NCBI GenBank assembly: GCA_016709025.1 | Contig: JADJEQ010000037.1 | Span: 231,501-295,500 of the forward strand | DNA from: Bacteroidales bacterium | GTDB lineage: Bacteria > Bacteroidota > Bacteroidia > Bacteroidales > Lentimicrobiaceae | DNA length: 64,000 nucleotides | Direction of reading: 5' to 3' | Notes under the pieces: generated by a model | What the model was told of the DNA's origin: nothing | Databases searched by the model: none | What the model saw: only the letters and a program-made list of their open reading frames with translations | Made by a program: the position numbers and the translations under genes | Part shown: one piece after another, positions 1 to 8,103 of the stretch | Numbering within the stretch: position 1 is the stretch's first letter | How the letters are laid out: each line of letters opens with the position of its first letter

Positions 1-1
1 C

Positions 2-970
2 AGGATAAAAACTGAAGGCCTGAACTGGGCAATTGTAGCAGAGTTGGATTATGAGGAAGCCACGGCATCCATATACTCGATCCGGAACAACATTCTGCTA
101 CTGACAGTTTTTACTGCATTGCTCTTTTTTATAATAACCTATATTATCAGCAGCAGGATTACAAAGCCGATTAAAAAACTAAAGAAAGCAGCCGTTGAAC
201 TTGGCGAAGGAAGGCTCAGTTCGCTGGTAGGAATTGAATCGGATGATGAAATCGGGGAGCTTGCAGAAGCCTTTAACAGTATGGCTGTTATACTTCATGA
301 AAAAGATGAAGCCCTGAAAGCTGAGCGGATCAGTCGTTTAAAATCAGCCATTGATGGGCAGGATCAGGAGCGCCAGCGTCTTTCGAGGGAACTGCATGAT
401 GGCATTGGTCAGAGCATGATTGCCATCAGGTTAAGACTGGCTGCCATTGAAACCGGGCTTCCTGAAAAACTGAAGCAGAATTACCAATCGGTAATTTCGC
501 TGACCGACAGCCTTATCGATGAAGTACGGGCAATATCAAACGCACTGATGCCACCCGCACTTGCTGAGTTCGGATTGATGCCGGCGATCAGGAACCTTTG
601 CTACAATCTGACGGAAACCAATGGGATAAAGACAGTTTTGGACGGAGAAATCCCGGCACAGGTGCTGGGCAGGAAAGCAAGGCTCTATATTTTCAGAATA
701 CTTCAGGAATCGCTCAACAATGCAGCTAAGCATGCTGAAGCCACGGAGATTACGATTTCAGCTAAAGCGGAAAACCATTTATTATCTATCAGCATAACGG
801 ATAACGGGAAAGGGTTTGATCAACAATCATCCTGTGTGTTGAAAGGCCATGGGTTGAACAACATCAGGGAACGGGCAAGCCTGCTGAAAGGCGAGGCCAG
901 CATATTATCCATACAAGGCGAAGGGACAACAGTTAAAATAGAGATACCAATTAATAAAACAACTCCATGA
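2..970 (+). CDS. NarL-type sensor histidine kinase, 5' truncated
   Basis: The frame is open to the window edge, so the N-terminal sensor domain lies outside; the TTG at 44 is not a credible start. What remains is the end of an extracellular sensor region, one membrane helix (NNILLLTVFTALLFF onward), a HAMP linker (SSRITKPIKKL), a HisKA_3 dimerisation box with the phosphoacceptor in RELHDGIGQ (His codon at 395-397) and a HATPase_c domain (DNGKGFD, GHGLNNIRERA). This is the layout of NarX/DesK-type kinases, which phosphorylate NarL/FixJ response regulators. The stop overlaps the start of the following regulator by 4 bp (ATGA), so the two are almost certainly one translationally coupled two-component system. 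The signal sensed cannot be told from what is visible. Confidence 0.93.
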   Translation, partial: RIKTEGLNWAIVAELDYEEATASIYSIRNNILLLTVFTALLFFIITYIISSRITKPIKKLKKAAVELGEGRLSSLVGIESDDEIGELAEAFNSMAVILHEKDEALKAERISRLKSAIDGQDQERQRLSRELHDGIGQSMIAIRLRLAAIETGLPEKLKQNYQSVISLTDSLIDEVRAISNALMPPALAEFGLMPAIRNLCYNLTETNGIKTVLDGEIPAQVLGRKARLYIFRILQESLNNAAKHAEATEITISAKAENHLLSISITDNGKGFDQQSSCVLKGHGLNNIRERASLLKGEASILSIQGEGTTVKIEIPINKTTP

Positions 971-1620
971 TAAAAGTACTTCTTGTTGATGACCATACCA
1001 TCGTGCGGGATGGTATCAAAGCATTGCTGACCGGACAGGATGATATAACCATAGCAGGTGAAGCCAGCAACGGAAGGGATTTATTGAGTTTAATAAAAAC
1101 AACCAGGGCCGATATCATTTTGCTCGATATTTCCCTGCCGGACTATTCAGGGATAGAATTATGTGAAATTGTCAGAAGGGAATATCCCGGCATTTATGTC
1201 CTCTTTCTATCGATGTACAACACTGAAGAATACATCTTTAATGCGATTAAAGCAGGCGCACAGGGCTATCTGCCCAAAAACATTTCGCAGTCAGAATTAC
1301 TGCTTGCCATCAGATCGGTTAGTCAGGGAACCGAATATTTCAGCGAATCCATTTCGAACATTATCCTGAAGAGTTACATTAAAAAGGCAAAAGACAAGGA
1401 ACCTGAAAATCTGAATCAAGATAATCACCTGTCGAAGCGGGAACTGGAAATTCTGAAGCTATTTGCAGAAGGATTACCTAATCCTGAAATTGCCGAAAGA
1501 TTATTCATCAGCACCCGAACAGTTGAATCGCATAAAAACCACATTATGCAGAAGTTGAATCTGAAATCAACTGTTGACCTTGTTAAGTTTGCCATAAAAC
1601 ATCAGATCATAGAAATCTGA
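967..1620 (+). CDS. NarL/FixJ-family response regulator
   Basis: A 217-residue DNA-binding response regulator. The receiver domain has the acidic pocket (Asp8, Asp9), phosphoacceptor Asp54 in ILLDISLPD and conserved Lys104 (YLPKN). The C-terminal LuxR-type helix-turn-helix spans about residues 150-215 (LSKRELEILKLFAEGL, then STRTVESHKNHIMQKL). It overlaps the upstream kinase by 4 bp and is presumably its partner. An outer-membrane protein and an ammonium transporter follow on the same strand after a gap of about 180 bp, so they are possible targets, but only position suggests this. Confidence 0.95.
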   Translation: MIKVLLVDDHTIVRDGIKALLTGQDDITIAGEASNGRDLLSLIKTTRADIILLDISLPDYSGIELCEIVRREYPGIYVLFLSMYNTEEYIFNAIKAGAQGYLPKNISQSELLLAIRSVSQGTEYFSESISNIILKSYIKKAKDKEPENLNQDNHLSKRELEILKLFAEGLPNPEIAERLFISTRTVESHKNHIMQKLNLKSTVDLVKFAIKHQIIEI

Positions 1621-1675
1621 AGCTGACTTCCCTACCCTTCCTTCCCGTGCTTTAAACATCACTTTTTAAGTGGTT

Positions 1676-1695
1676 CACTTATTTATAAATAAGTG
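1676..1695. promoter_or_regulatory. perfect 20-bp palindrome upstream of the porin/amt genes
   Basis: CACTTATTTATAAATAAGTG reads identically on both strands and lies 56 bp after the response-regulator stop and about 105 bp before the porin-like start. A partial copy of the half-site (CACTTTTTAAGTG) lies just upstream. It could be an operator for a dimeric regulator, possibly the adjacent NarL-type protein, or part of an A/T-rich terminator. No protein-binding evidence is available from sequence. Confidence 0.4.
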
Positions 1696-1800
1696 ATTAC
1701 CTTATCATATTTCCGTTATTATTGTAATGTTCAACTTGATAATAGTTCCAATTTTTGCGGAGCAGGAATTTCCATCACACTAACACAAATCCAACCTTTT

Positions 1801-2553
1801 ATGAAAAAAACATTTATGCTGCTGATCAGCCTGACCATTGCCTCGCTTATGTTTGTACCAGGGCAAGCAAGTGCACAGGTAGAGACTTCTTTCAATACGG
1901 GTGTTGATCTCATGAGCCGTTATGTTTGGCGTGGCATGAACCTCGGCGGCTCGTCGCCCAGCATCCAGCCAACACTTGAATATTCAGTCGGAAACCTCAC
2001 TCTTGGTGCCTGGGGTGCTTTTTCGATGAGCGATGGGCTAACTGTTCAGGAAACTGACCTGTACTTAAGTTACTCCATCAAAGAAATGTTCAGTATCACA
2101 GTTACTGATTATTTTCTGCCTGATGAAACGCTTGACAACAACAATTATTTTGAGTTTGATCAGGATTCAACCGGCCACCTTCTGGAAGCTTCCGTATCAT
2201 TCGATGGAACCGACAAAATTCCATTCACCCTTATGGCTGCCGTTAACTTCTGGGGAGCTGATGCCCTGAAAGCAGATGGCAAGAAGCAATATTCCACATA
2301 TCTCGAGCTGGGGTTCAATGGCAGTTGTAAAGAGCTTGACTACAACCTTTTCGCAGGATTTACGCCTACCAGCCCTGACGAAGACAAGGGAGAAACAGGC
2401 TTTTATGGTGATAAAGCAGGTTTCGTTAATCTGGGAATTACGGTTTCGAAGGAAATTCAGATTACCGATAAGTTCAGCCTGCCGGTAACAACCTCATTTA
2501 TCGTAAATCCTATGGCTGAAAATGTTTTCCTTGTGGTTGGAATATCCCTCTAA
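1801..2553 (+). CDS. putative outer-membrane beta-barrel protein (Gcw_chp/TorF-like)
   Basis: The start is placed at 1801, giving 250 residues, because a Sec signal peptide begins there (MKKTFMLLISLTIASLMF, cleavage near ASAQ-VE); an upstream in-frame start would bury it. The mature protein has the RYVWRG, PSIQPTLEY and WGAFSM pattern known from the Gcw_chp/TorF-like family of putative porins, with many short amphipathic strands and a hydrophobic C-terminal strand ending in GISL. It should sit in the outer membrane. The next gene is an ammonium transporter, so a role in letting small nitrogen compounds into the periplasm is a reasonable inference but unproven. Confidence 0.75.
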   Translation: MKKTFMLLISLTIASLMFVPGQASAQVETSFNTGVDLMSRYVWRGMNLGGSSPSIQPTLEYSVGNLTLGAWGAFSMSDGLTVQETDLYLSYSIKEMFSITVTDYFLPDETLDNNNYFEFDQDSTGHLLEASVSFDGTDKIPFTLMAAVNFWGADALKADGKKQYSTYLELGFNGSCKELDYNLFAGFTPTSPDEDKGETGFYGDKAGFVNLGITVSKEIQITDKFSLPVTTSFIVNPMAENVFLVVGISL

Positions 2554-2574
2554 CAAAAAGTAAAAAGTCTAAAG

Positions 2575-2606
2575 TAGAGTTCCTATAATTCATGAAACTC
2601 TATTTT
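2575..2606 (+). terminator. weak terminator-like hairpin after the porin gene
   Basis: TAGAGTT (2575-2581) can pair with AACTCTA (2596-2602), followed by TTTTA. The stem is short and A/T-rich, so termination would be partial. It is preceded by an AAAAAGTCTAAAGT repeat motif that also occurs after iorB, the fucP-like gene and metB. Confidence 0.35.
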
Positions 2607-2675
2607 ACATAAGAGGTCAATAATTATTGATAGAAAAGTGGTAAAAAAAATAGTTGAACAATTAAATTCGCAAAA

Positions 2676-3923
2676 ATGGAAACTGAAATGATTTTAAATG
2701 AAGCCTCGAAAGTCGGGAATACCGGTTTTATGTTACTGGCTACCAGCTTAGTAATGCTCATGACTCCGGGACTTGCCTTCTTTTACGGTGGATTGGCATC
2801 CAAACGGAATATTCTCGGTATTATGATCCAGAGTTTCGTTTCACTCGGAGTAACCACAGTATTGTGGTTTGCTTTCGGGTATTCATTGTGCTTCAGTGGA
2901 ACCGGAGCCATTATAGGAGACCTGGACAAAGCTTTTATGAACGGGGTCGACCTTAACAGCGTATATGCCGGTAACGGTAAAATTCCTGAACTGGTTTTCT
3001 TTCTATACCAGATGATGTTTGCCATCATCACTCCCGCTCTTATTACAGGTGCCTTTGTCGGCAGGGTAACTTTCAAGAGTTATATGATCTTCCTGGTTGT
3101 ATGGCAGATTTTTGTCTATTATCCGTTCGTGCATATGTTGTGGGGCGGTGGACTACTTGCACAATGGGGAGTTCTCGACTTTGCCGGTGGTATTGTAGTA
3201 CATGCAACTGCAGGTTTTGCAGCATTGGCTTCCGTATTTTATGTCGGAGCCCGAACTACCAAGGACTCAACGCCTAACAGTATTCCGTTGGTTGCCATCG
3301 GTACCGGTTTGCTTTGGTTTGGATGGTACGGTTTTAATGCCGGCAGTGAATTATCGGTAGATAATATCACAGCGCAGGCATTTGCCAATACCGATATTGC
3401 TGCATCTTTTGCAACTGTTACCTGGTTGATCATTGAATGGTCGAAAGCCCGCAAACCAAAATTCATAGGTTTGCTAACCGGTGCTGTTGCCGGCTTGGCC
3501 ACCATTACTCCGGCTGCCGGATTTGTTCCTCTTTGGGCTGCCGCAGTGATTGGGATTATCGCCGGACTCGTTTGCTATTATGCTGTCGCATTGAAAAACA
3601 AACTGGGATGGGATGACGCATTGGATGTATGGGGTGTTCACGGTGTTGGCGGTGTGCTCGGAACCATTCTGCTTGGTGTTTTTGCCACCAGTGCCATTAA
3701 TCCGATGGTTACCACCCAGGGACTTATGTTTGGGGAAACTTCATTTTTCTTTAAACAGCTGATCGCTGTTGTTGGTGCTTCGGCATACGCCTTTATTTTC
3801 ACCTATCTCATGCTTGCAGTGATTAATCTGATAACACCTGTAAGGGTAAGTGAATCGGATGAACTGATCGGTCTTGACAGTTCACTTCATGGAGAGCAGG
3901 CTTATGATTCAGGATCGATGTAG
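2676..3923 (+). CDS. amt: ammonium transporter (Amt/MEP/Rh family)
   Basis: A 415-residue polytopic inner-membrane protein of normal Amt length with eleven predicted membrane helices. Family signatures are GLAFFYGGLASKRN near the N-terminus, DFAGGIVVHATAGFAAL with the first pore histidine, and DVWGVHGVGGVLGT with the second, which together form the twin-histidine conduction path. It imports ammonium as ammonia or as a deprotonated/reprotonated pair. No GlnB/GlnK gene lies beside it, which is unusual because amt is often paired with glnK. A putative porin is upstream, and the ammonium-assimilating gdhA lies about 4 kb downstream. Confidence 0.97.
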   Translation: METEMILNEASKVGNTGFMLLATSLVMLMTPGLAFFYGGLASKRNILGIMIQSFVSLGVTTVLWFAFGYSLCFSGTGAIIGDLDKAFMNGVDLNSVYAGNGKIPELVFFLYQMMFAIITPALITGAFVGRVTFKSYMIFLVVWQIFVYYPFVHMLWGGGLLAQWGVLDFAGGIVVHATAGFAALASVFYVGARTTKDSTPNSIPLVAIGTGLLWFGWYGFNAGSELSVDNITAQAFANTDIAASFATVTWLIIEWSKARKPKFIGLLTGAVAGLATITPAAGFVPLWAAAVIGIIAGLVCYYAVALKNKLGWDDALDVWGVHGVGGVLGTILLGVFATSAINPMVTTQGLMFGETSFFFKQLIAVVGASAYAFIFTYLMLAVINLITPVRVSESDELIGLDSSLHGEQAYDSGSM

Positions 3924-3995
3924 TGTGTAAATAGCCGGTTTGAGCGGTTTGAGTATTAAAATTGCTCATTCTGGTAACATCTGATTGAGTAAGTG

Positions 3996-4025
3996 AAAAG
4001 GTTTTGATCCACGTCAAAACCTTTT
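3996..4025 (+). terminator. rho-independent terminator after amt
   Basis: A perfect 12-bp stem, AAAAGGTTTTGA (3996-4007) with TCAAAACCTTTT (4014-4025), has a 6-base loop and is followed by CTATTTTT. It lies 73 bp after the amt stop. The symmetric A/T-rich flanks would let it work in both directions. Confidence 0.8.
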
Positions 4026-4034
4026 CTATTTTTG
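4003..4034 (+). promoter_or_regulatory. candidate Bacteroidota promoter for the thioredoxin-like gene
   Basis: TTTG at 4003-4006 (-33 element) is followed 20 bp later by TATTTTTG at 4027-4034, matching the Bacteroidota -7 consensus TAnnTTTG. It overlaps the amt terminator and is 59 bp upstream of the next start codon. This is a consensus match only. Confidence 0.45.
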
Positions 4035-4092
4035 CACTTCGTAAATACAGAACTTTTACGGTCTGTTATTGTTTACTAAATTTACGTAACAC

Positions 4093-4623
4093 ATGAAAAA
4101 CACCCTGTTGATTGCCCTTTTTCTAATTTCCTTAACCAGCTTAAAGGCCCAGGACGACAACAAATTAGTACCTGATGAAAAATCAGGGAAAGATATCCTG
4201 ATCGGAACGGTTACCCGTGATGGATTGATTTCAATGGGAACCTGGTTCAACGATACATACAATGCCTATCAGCCCAACCCTGAAATAATCAGTAACATTA
4301 AAACATTCAGCGACCATTATCCCTATGTATTTATAGTACTTGGAACATGGTGCAGCGATAGCCGGGAACAGGTCCCACATTTTCTGAAAATACTGGACCA
4401 GCTTTCCTATCCCCCCGAACAGGTTTTTATGGTAGCCGTTGACCGCAATAAAAAAGCGGGTAATTTTTGCATTGGTGACTTCAATGTTACATTGGTTCCT
4501 ACTTTTATTATGACTGTGGATGGTGAAGAAACAGGCCGGATTATCGAAACACCGGTCACCTCGCTTGAACAGGATTTCCTGAATATCCTCAATGGAAAGG
4601 TGAGTGCCCCGGAAAACAAATAG
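4093..4623 (+). CDS. thioredoxin-family protein, exported, single-cysteine active site
   Basis: A 176-residue protein with an N-terminal signal peptide (MKNTLLIALFLISLTSLKA-Q), so it is periplasmic or surface-exposed. Its core shows the thioredoxin pattern: a beta strand ending in VLGTWCSDSREQVPHFLKIL, then a strand with FMVAVDRNKK, then a cis-proline segment VTLVPTFIMTVDG. The usual CxxC is replaced by CSDS, leaving only the first cysteine, so it is unlikely to be a classical dithiol oxidoreductase and may be a binding or monothiol protein. panC begins 25 bp downstream, so the genes may be co-transcribed, but no functional link is evident. Confidence 0.8.
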   Translation: MKNTLLIALFLISLTSLKAQDDNKLVPDEKSGKDILIGTVTRDGLISMGTWFNDTYNAYQPNPEIISNIKTFSDHYPYVFIVLGTWCSDSREQVPHFLKILDQLSYPPEQVFMVAVDRNKKAGNFCIGDFNVTLVPTFIMTVDGEETGRIIETPVTSLEQDFLNILNGKVSAPENK

Positions 4624-4648
4624 TTTGTAAAATCCCGACCCTTTTTAT

Positions 4649-5488
4649 ATGATCGTTTACGATACAATAACAGAGACCCGTAGTTTTGCTGAAAGAACAA
4701 GACAATCAGGTAAAACCATCGGTTTTGTCCCAACCATGGGTGCTTTGCACGAGGGGCATTTATCGCTGGTAAGAAAAGCAAAACAGGAAAATGATGTTGT
4801 GATCGTCAGCATCTTTGTTAATCCTATACAGTTCAACAATCCCGACGACCTCAAAAAATATCCGAGAACGCTTGAGAATGATCTGAATATGCTTGCAGCG
4901 GTTAATTGTGATGCTGTTTTCAACCCTTCAGTGCAGGAGATGTATCCTGAAAAGGTTGAGAAAACCTATGATTTCGGAGAACTGGCCAATGTGATGGAAG
5001 GGGCTTTCAGACCGGGTCACTTTAACGGAGTTGCTGTTGTTGTGCAAAAATTATTTGAAATTACCCTGCCTCACAAAGCATATTTCGGAGAGAAGGATTA
5101 TCAGCAGCTGCAGATCATCAAGGCATTGGTAAAAATTGAAAAACTGAGTCCTGTGATAGTCGCCTGCCCTATCAGCCGTGAGAAGGACGGACTGGCCCGC
5201 AGTTCGCGCAACGAAAGACTAACACCGGCAATGCGAGCAGCTGCGCCATATATCCACATGGTTCTTGAAGAAGCACGAAGTCTTTCAACTGCGCACAACG
5301 CCATTCAGATTATCAATTTCGTAGTAGCAAAATTCAGTGATCATCCTTTATTGAAACTCGAATATTTTTCAATTTCAGACGGCGAAACTCTACAGCCTGT
5401 TTCGGGCACCATCCATCCGGGTAATTATGGATTTATTGCTGTTTTTGCCGGAGAAATCAGGCTCATCGATAACATCAGATTAATTTAG
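4649..5488 (+). CDS. panC: pantoate-beta-alanine ligase (pantothenate synthetase)
   Basis: Joins pantoate and beta-alanine with ATP to make pantothenate, the precursor of coenzyme A. The 279-residue length is normal. Visible signatures are the nucleotide-binding HIGH-like segment VPTMGALHEGHLSLV, IFVNPIQFNNPDDLKKYPR, the pantoate-binding region FRPGHFNGVAVVVQKLF, YFGEKDYQQL, and the KMSKS-like loop DGLARSSRNERL. The next gene, panD, makes its beta-alanine substrate, so the two last-stage enzymes of the pathway are neighbours. A MITE-like element separates them. Confidence 0.97.
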   Translation: MIVYDTITETRSFAERTRQSGKTIGFVPTMGALHEGHLSLVRKAKQENDVVIVSIFVNPIQFNNPDDLKKYPRTLENDLNMLAAVNCDAVFNPSVQEMYPEKVEKTYDFGELANVMEGAFRPGHFNGVAVVVQKLFEITLPHKAYFGEKDYQQLQIIKALVKIEKLSPVIVACPISREKDGLARSSRNERLTPAMRAAAPYIHMVLEEARSLSTAHNAIQIINFVVAKFSDHPLLKLEYFSISDGETLQPVSGTIHPGNYGFIAVFAGEIRLIDNIRLI

Positions 5489-5503
5489 TAATTTTGCCGC
5501 ATT

Positions 5504-5639
5504 CAATAGTCCGGTAATTTTTAGAATCACGCAAGGACGCAAAGACGCAAATTGTTGATCATCATAATATTAAAAATTACACAAACAGCTATTTAATGTC
5601 TTGAAATTCAATGGTTTAAAAAATATTAACGGAGTATTG
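5504..5639. mobile_element. MITE-like element family A, copy 1
   Basis: A 136-bp non-coding element bounded by imperfect 15-bp terminal inverted repeats, CAATAGTCCGGTAAT at 5504-5518 and ATTAACGGAGTATTG at 5625-5639 (13 of 15 positions complementary). The interior has ACGCAAGGACGCAAAGACGCAAA and TTTAATGTCTTGAAATTCA. Homologous copies lie at 9528-9709 and 30260-30395. The right end stops 6 bp before the panD start codon, so its GGAG at 5631-5634 lies 11 bases before that ATG and may act in ribosome binding. No transposase is encoded. Confidence 0.8.
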
Positions 5640-5645
5640 CGCATT

Positions 5646-5993
5646 ATGACGATAGAAATATTAAAATCCAAAATTCACCGGGCTGCGATTACCGAAGCCA
5701 ACCTTCATTACATTGGCAGCATCGGAATCGACGAAGACCTGATGGAAGCGGCAAACCTGATTGAATTTGAGAAGGTTCAGGTACTCAACATCAACAATGG
5801 CGAACGGCTTGAGACCTATGTTATAAAAGGTGAGCGGGGAAGCGGAATGATATCATTAAACGGAGCTGCAGCCCGCAAAGCTGTAGCCGGCGATCTCGTT
5901 ATTATTGCTGCATTCGCCCAAATGACCCCGGAAGAGGCAAAGTCTTTTAAACCGGCAATTGTTTTCCCCGACAGTCACAATAAAATAGTTTAA
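5646..5993 (+). CDS. panD: aspartate 1-decarboxylase precursor
   Basis: Decarboxylates aspartate to beta-alanine for pantothenate synthesis. The protein is made as a proenzyme that cleaves itself at Gly24-Ser25 (HYIGSIGID), turning the serine into the catalytic pyruvoyl group; that site is present. Other family marks are KIHRAAITEANLHY and RGSGMISLNGAAARKA. The start is set at 5646 (115 residues, normal length), because the upstream in-frame ATG at 5601 would add residues encoded within the MITE-like element. The 5' untranslated region is therefore largely element sequence. Confidence 0.96.
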   Translation: MTIEILKSKIHRAAITEANLHYIGSIGIDEDLMEAANLIEFEKVQVLNINNGERLETYVIKGERGSGMISLNGAAARKAVAGDLVIIAAFAQMTPEEAKSFKPAIVFPDSHNKIV

Positions 5994-6000
5994 GTCTGCT

Positions 6001-7047
6001 TTGAAAAAAAACCTCGGCTCTATACTTCGCTTCAGTTTCTTCCTGGGACTGGGAATTTTCTTTATCTGGTTATTCATGCGTAATCTTACTTCAGCGCAGA
6101 AGCATGAAATTTACCAATCGCTCAGAATAGCAAACTATTACTGGATACTGATTGCAATTGTTTTAGGTGCATTAAGTCATCTGAGCCGGGCTTTGCGTTG
6201 GAAAATCCTGATGGAACCCCTTGGCTACAAGCCCAGGACCAGCAATGTGTTTATGGCAGTAATGATCGGCTACCTGGCCAATCTTGCTCTTCCAAGGTTG
6301 GGTGAAGTCAGTCGTTGCGGGGTACTGACCCGATATGAGAAAATTCCTTTCAACAAGTCATTCGGAACAGTCATAACAGAAAGGGCGATTGATATGCTCA
6401 TGTTTGTATTGCTCTCCCTTCTGATGATTTTTACCCTTTCGGGAAAACTGCATATTTATATTGAACAAAAGATTTATACACCTTTGCAACAAAAGTTCAA
6501 CCTGGTTGCAGATCCCGATATCTATTTTGTTCTGATCCTGGCCGCATTTACCCTGGCAGGAATCATTCTTTTCTTCATTATTAAGAGGAAATTCAAGCAT
6601 ACCAATATTTATAAAAAATTCTACAATCTTTTCACCGGATTTATGGAAGGGATCCGTTCACTTGCAAGAATAAAAAGGCCGTTCCAGTTTATTATGCACT
6701 CTTTTTTAATCTGGTTTCTTTATTTAATGATGGCTTACATCGTGTTTTTCAGCCTGAAGGAAACCTCAAACCTCGGTCTCGATGCCGGCCTTGCAGTCCT
6801 TATTTTCGGATCGGTCGGAATTATGATTGTACAGGGCGGAATAGGTATTTACCCGGCAATAGTTGCCGAGACCCTTTTTATTTATGCCATCCCTTCAACC
6901 ACCGGATACGCCATGGGATGGCTTATTTGGGCTTCACAAACAATGATGATCCTTTTGGCAGGAGTAATTTCATTACTTTTACTTCCGGTTCTAAACAAAA
7001 ACAACCATCATGACAAGACCGGAAAGATTGCAGAAGAAAATACCTGA
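6001..7047 (+). CDS. YbhN/UPF0104-type integral membrane protein (LPG synthase TM-domain family)
   Basis: A 348-residue polytopic membrane protein that appears to start at TTG 6001, seven bases after panD stops. It has about eight hydrophobic helices and the family pattern LSRALRWKILMEPLGYKP, VMIGYLANLALPRLGEVSRC and TVITERAIDMLMF. These resemble the flippase/lysylphosphatidylglycerol-synthase transmembrane domain (UPF0104, YbhN, AglD-like), but there is no C-terminal aminoacyltransferase domain, so lysyl-lipid synthesis is unlikely. A lipid or lipid-linked sugar handling role is inferred. It overlaps the next gene by 38 bp, indicating an operon with a nucleotidyltransferase. Confidence 0.85.
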   Translation: MKKNLGSILRFSFFLGLGIFFIWLFMRNLTSAQKHEIYQSLRIANYYWILIAIVLGALSHLSRALRWKILMEPLGYKPRTSNVFMAVMIGYLANLALPRLGEVSRCGVLTRYEKIPFNKSFGTVITERAIDMLMFVLLSLLMIFTLSGKLHIYIEQKIYTPLQQKFNLVADPDIYFVLILAAFTLAGIILFFIIKRKFKHTNIYKKFYNLFTGFMEGIRSLARIKRPFQFIMHSFLIWFLYLMMAYIVFFSLKETSNLGLDAGLAVLIFGSVGIMIVQGGIGIYPAIVAETLFIYAIPSTTGYAMGWLIWASQTMMILLAGVISLLLLPVLNKNNHHDKTGKIAEENT

Positions 7048-7501
7048 ACCGGTTGAACTTGCTTTTTTGCTGGCGTACTGGCGATTCAGAGACTACAAGA
7101 TTGTATTTACCAACGGCTGTTTCGATTTAATTCACCTCGGACATATTGATTATCTCGCGAAAGCTGCCGACCTGGGAGATATCCTCGTCATCGGACTGAA
7201 CACCGATGCATCAACGCGCAGACTGAAAGGGCCGACCAGGCCCATCAACGACGAGCATGCCCGCGCTTTGGTACTGGCTTCCATGAGTTTTGTGAGTACA
7301 GTGGTTCTATTTGACGAGGACACACCCTACAGCCTCATTAAGACCATTCAACCTGATATCCTCGTAAAGGGAGCCGATTACAAACCTGAAGAAATCGTTG
7401 GATACGATATCGTAACCGCCAAAGGTGGTAAAGTAGTCACCATTGATTACCTCCCCGGATATTCAACCAGTTTAATTGAAAAGAGAATCAAAGATTTCTG
7501 A
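7010..7501 (+). CDS. rfaE2: RfaE2-like heptose-1-phosphate adenylyltransferase
   Basis: A 163-residue member of the cytidylyltransferase-like superfamily. It has the GCFDLIHLGH nucleotide-binding HxGH motif, GLNTDASTRRLKGPTRPIN, the GADYKPEEIVG loop and the C-terminal PGYSTSLIEKRI segment, all typical of the stand-alone D-beta-D-heptose 1-phosphate adenylyltransferase (equivalent to the HldE C-terminal domain). The predicted reaction makes ADP-heptose for lipopolysaccharide core. No heptose kinase (RfaE1/HldE N-domain) is visible in the window. The 38-bp overlap with the upstream membrane protein suggests coupled expression and an envelope role for both. Confidence 0.85.
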   Translation: MTRPERLQKKIPEPVELAFLLAYWRFRDYKIVFTNGCFDLIHLGHIDYLAKAADLGDILVIGLNTDASTRRLKGPTRPINDEHARALVLASMSFVSTVVLFDEDTPYSLIKTIQPDILVKGADYKPEEIVGYDIVTAKGGKVVTIDYLPGYSTSLIEKRIKDF

Positions 7502-7735
7502 TTTCGGATTGCGGATTGCGGATTTCAGATTTCGGATTTCAGATTTCGGATTGCTGATTGCGGATTTCGGAATGAGGATGGCTGATTATGGATTGCTTTA
7601 GGTGAATTCTCTTCGTTCGTTTGCGGATTAGCTGAATGGCAAATTAGCTGACTATTTGAGTATTCGTTCTTACTATCTGCCTTCCGATTTCTGATGCCTC
7701 GGATGGTTTCGACTCCGCTCAACCACCGAGGATAA
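7502..7735. repeat. GATTGCGGATTTC-type microsatellite and hairpin
   Basis: The rfaE2-like stop is followed directly by a degenerate repeat of GATTTCGGATTGCGGATT units (7502-7575). The same wording, on either strand, occurs at 37241-37436 and 60287-60367. A hairpin at about 7697-7731 has CCTCGG/CCGAGG arms around TTCGACTCCGCTC, a motif also found at 31835, 40291 and 60388. Nothing coding is supported between 7502 and 8103. Confidence 0.7.
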
Positions 7736-7810
7736 TTCTTTATAACTATCATCAGGCAACACCTATTCTCTGTCTGAGTTTCTCAGTCTTACTTCCTACC
7801 TCAAGCATCT

Positions 7811-7925
7811 TTCTGATTTCTGACTTCTGACTTCCGATCTCCGACCTCCGACCTCCGACCTCCGACTTCCGACCTCCGACCTCCGACTTCCGACTTCCGA
7901 CCTCCGACCTCCGACTTCCGACTTC
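7811..7925. repeat. 7-bp tandem repeat, unit TCCGACY
   Basis: About fifteen heptamers of TCCGACC or TCCGACT run in tandem, degenerate at the left end (CTGACTT units) and regular from about 7835. The tract is strongly strand-asymmetric (pyrimidine-rich on +) and lies about 180 bp upstream of gdhA. It is a likely slippage hot spot; no function is evident. Confidence 0.8.
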
Positions 7926-8103
7926 TGTCTCAGCTTCATTAACTAACTATCCTCAGCAAATCACTCACAGATTTTGCGTAATTTACTGAATTTGGTCAGG
8001 GGATGAAAGAAAACCTGTCATAAGCTTGCATTGCTTCGGGTTAGATTTTCTAATATTGACCCATTATTTCAACCAATCAACTAATTTCTAAACTCTAATT
8101 GTT

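Noticed and set aside
5601..5645. Longer panD start at 5601
   Set aside because: The added 15 residues are encoded inside the MITE-like element, and the family N-terminus begins at 5646.
6001..7047. Lysylphosphatidylglycerol synthase (MprF) call
   Set aside because: Only the membrane domain family is present; the C-terminal transferase domain of MprF is absent.
7811..7925. Possible replication origin iterons in the TCCGACY heptamers
   Set aside because: No initiator gene, no DnaA boxes and no A/T-rich unwinding region next to it; it looks like a simple tandem repeat.
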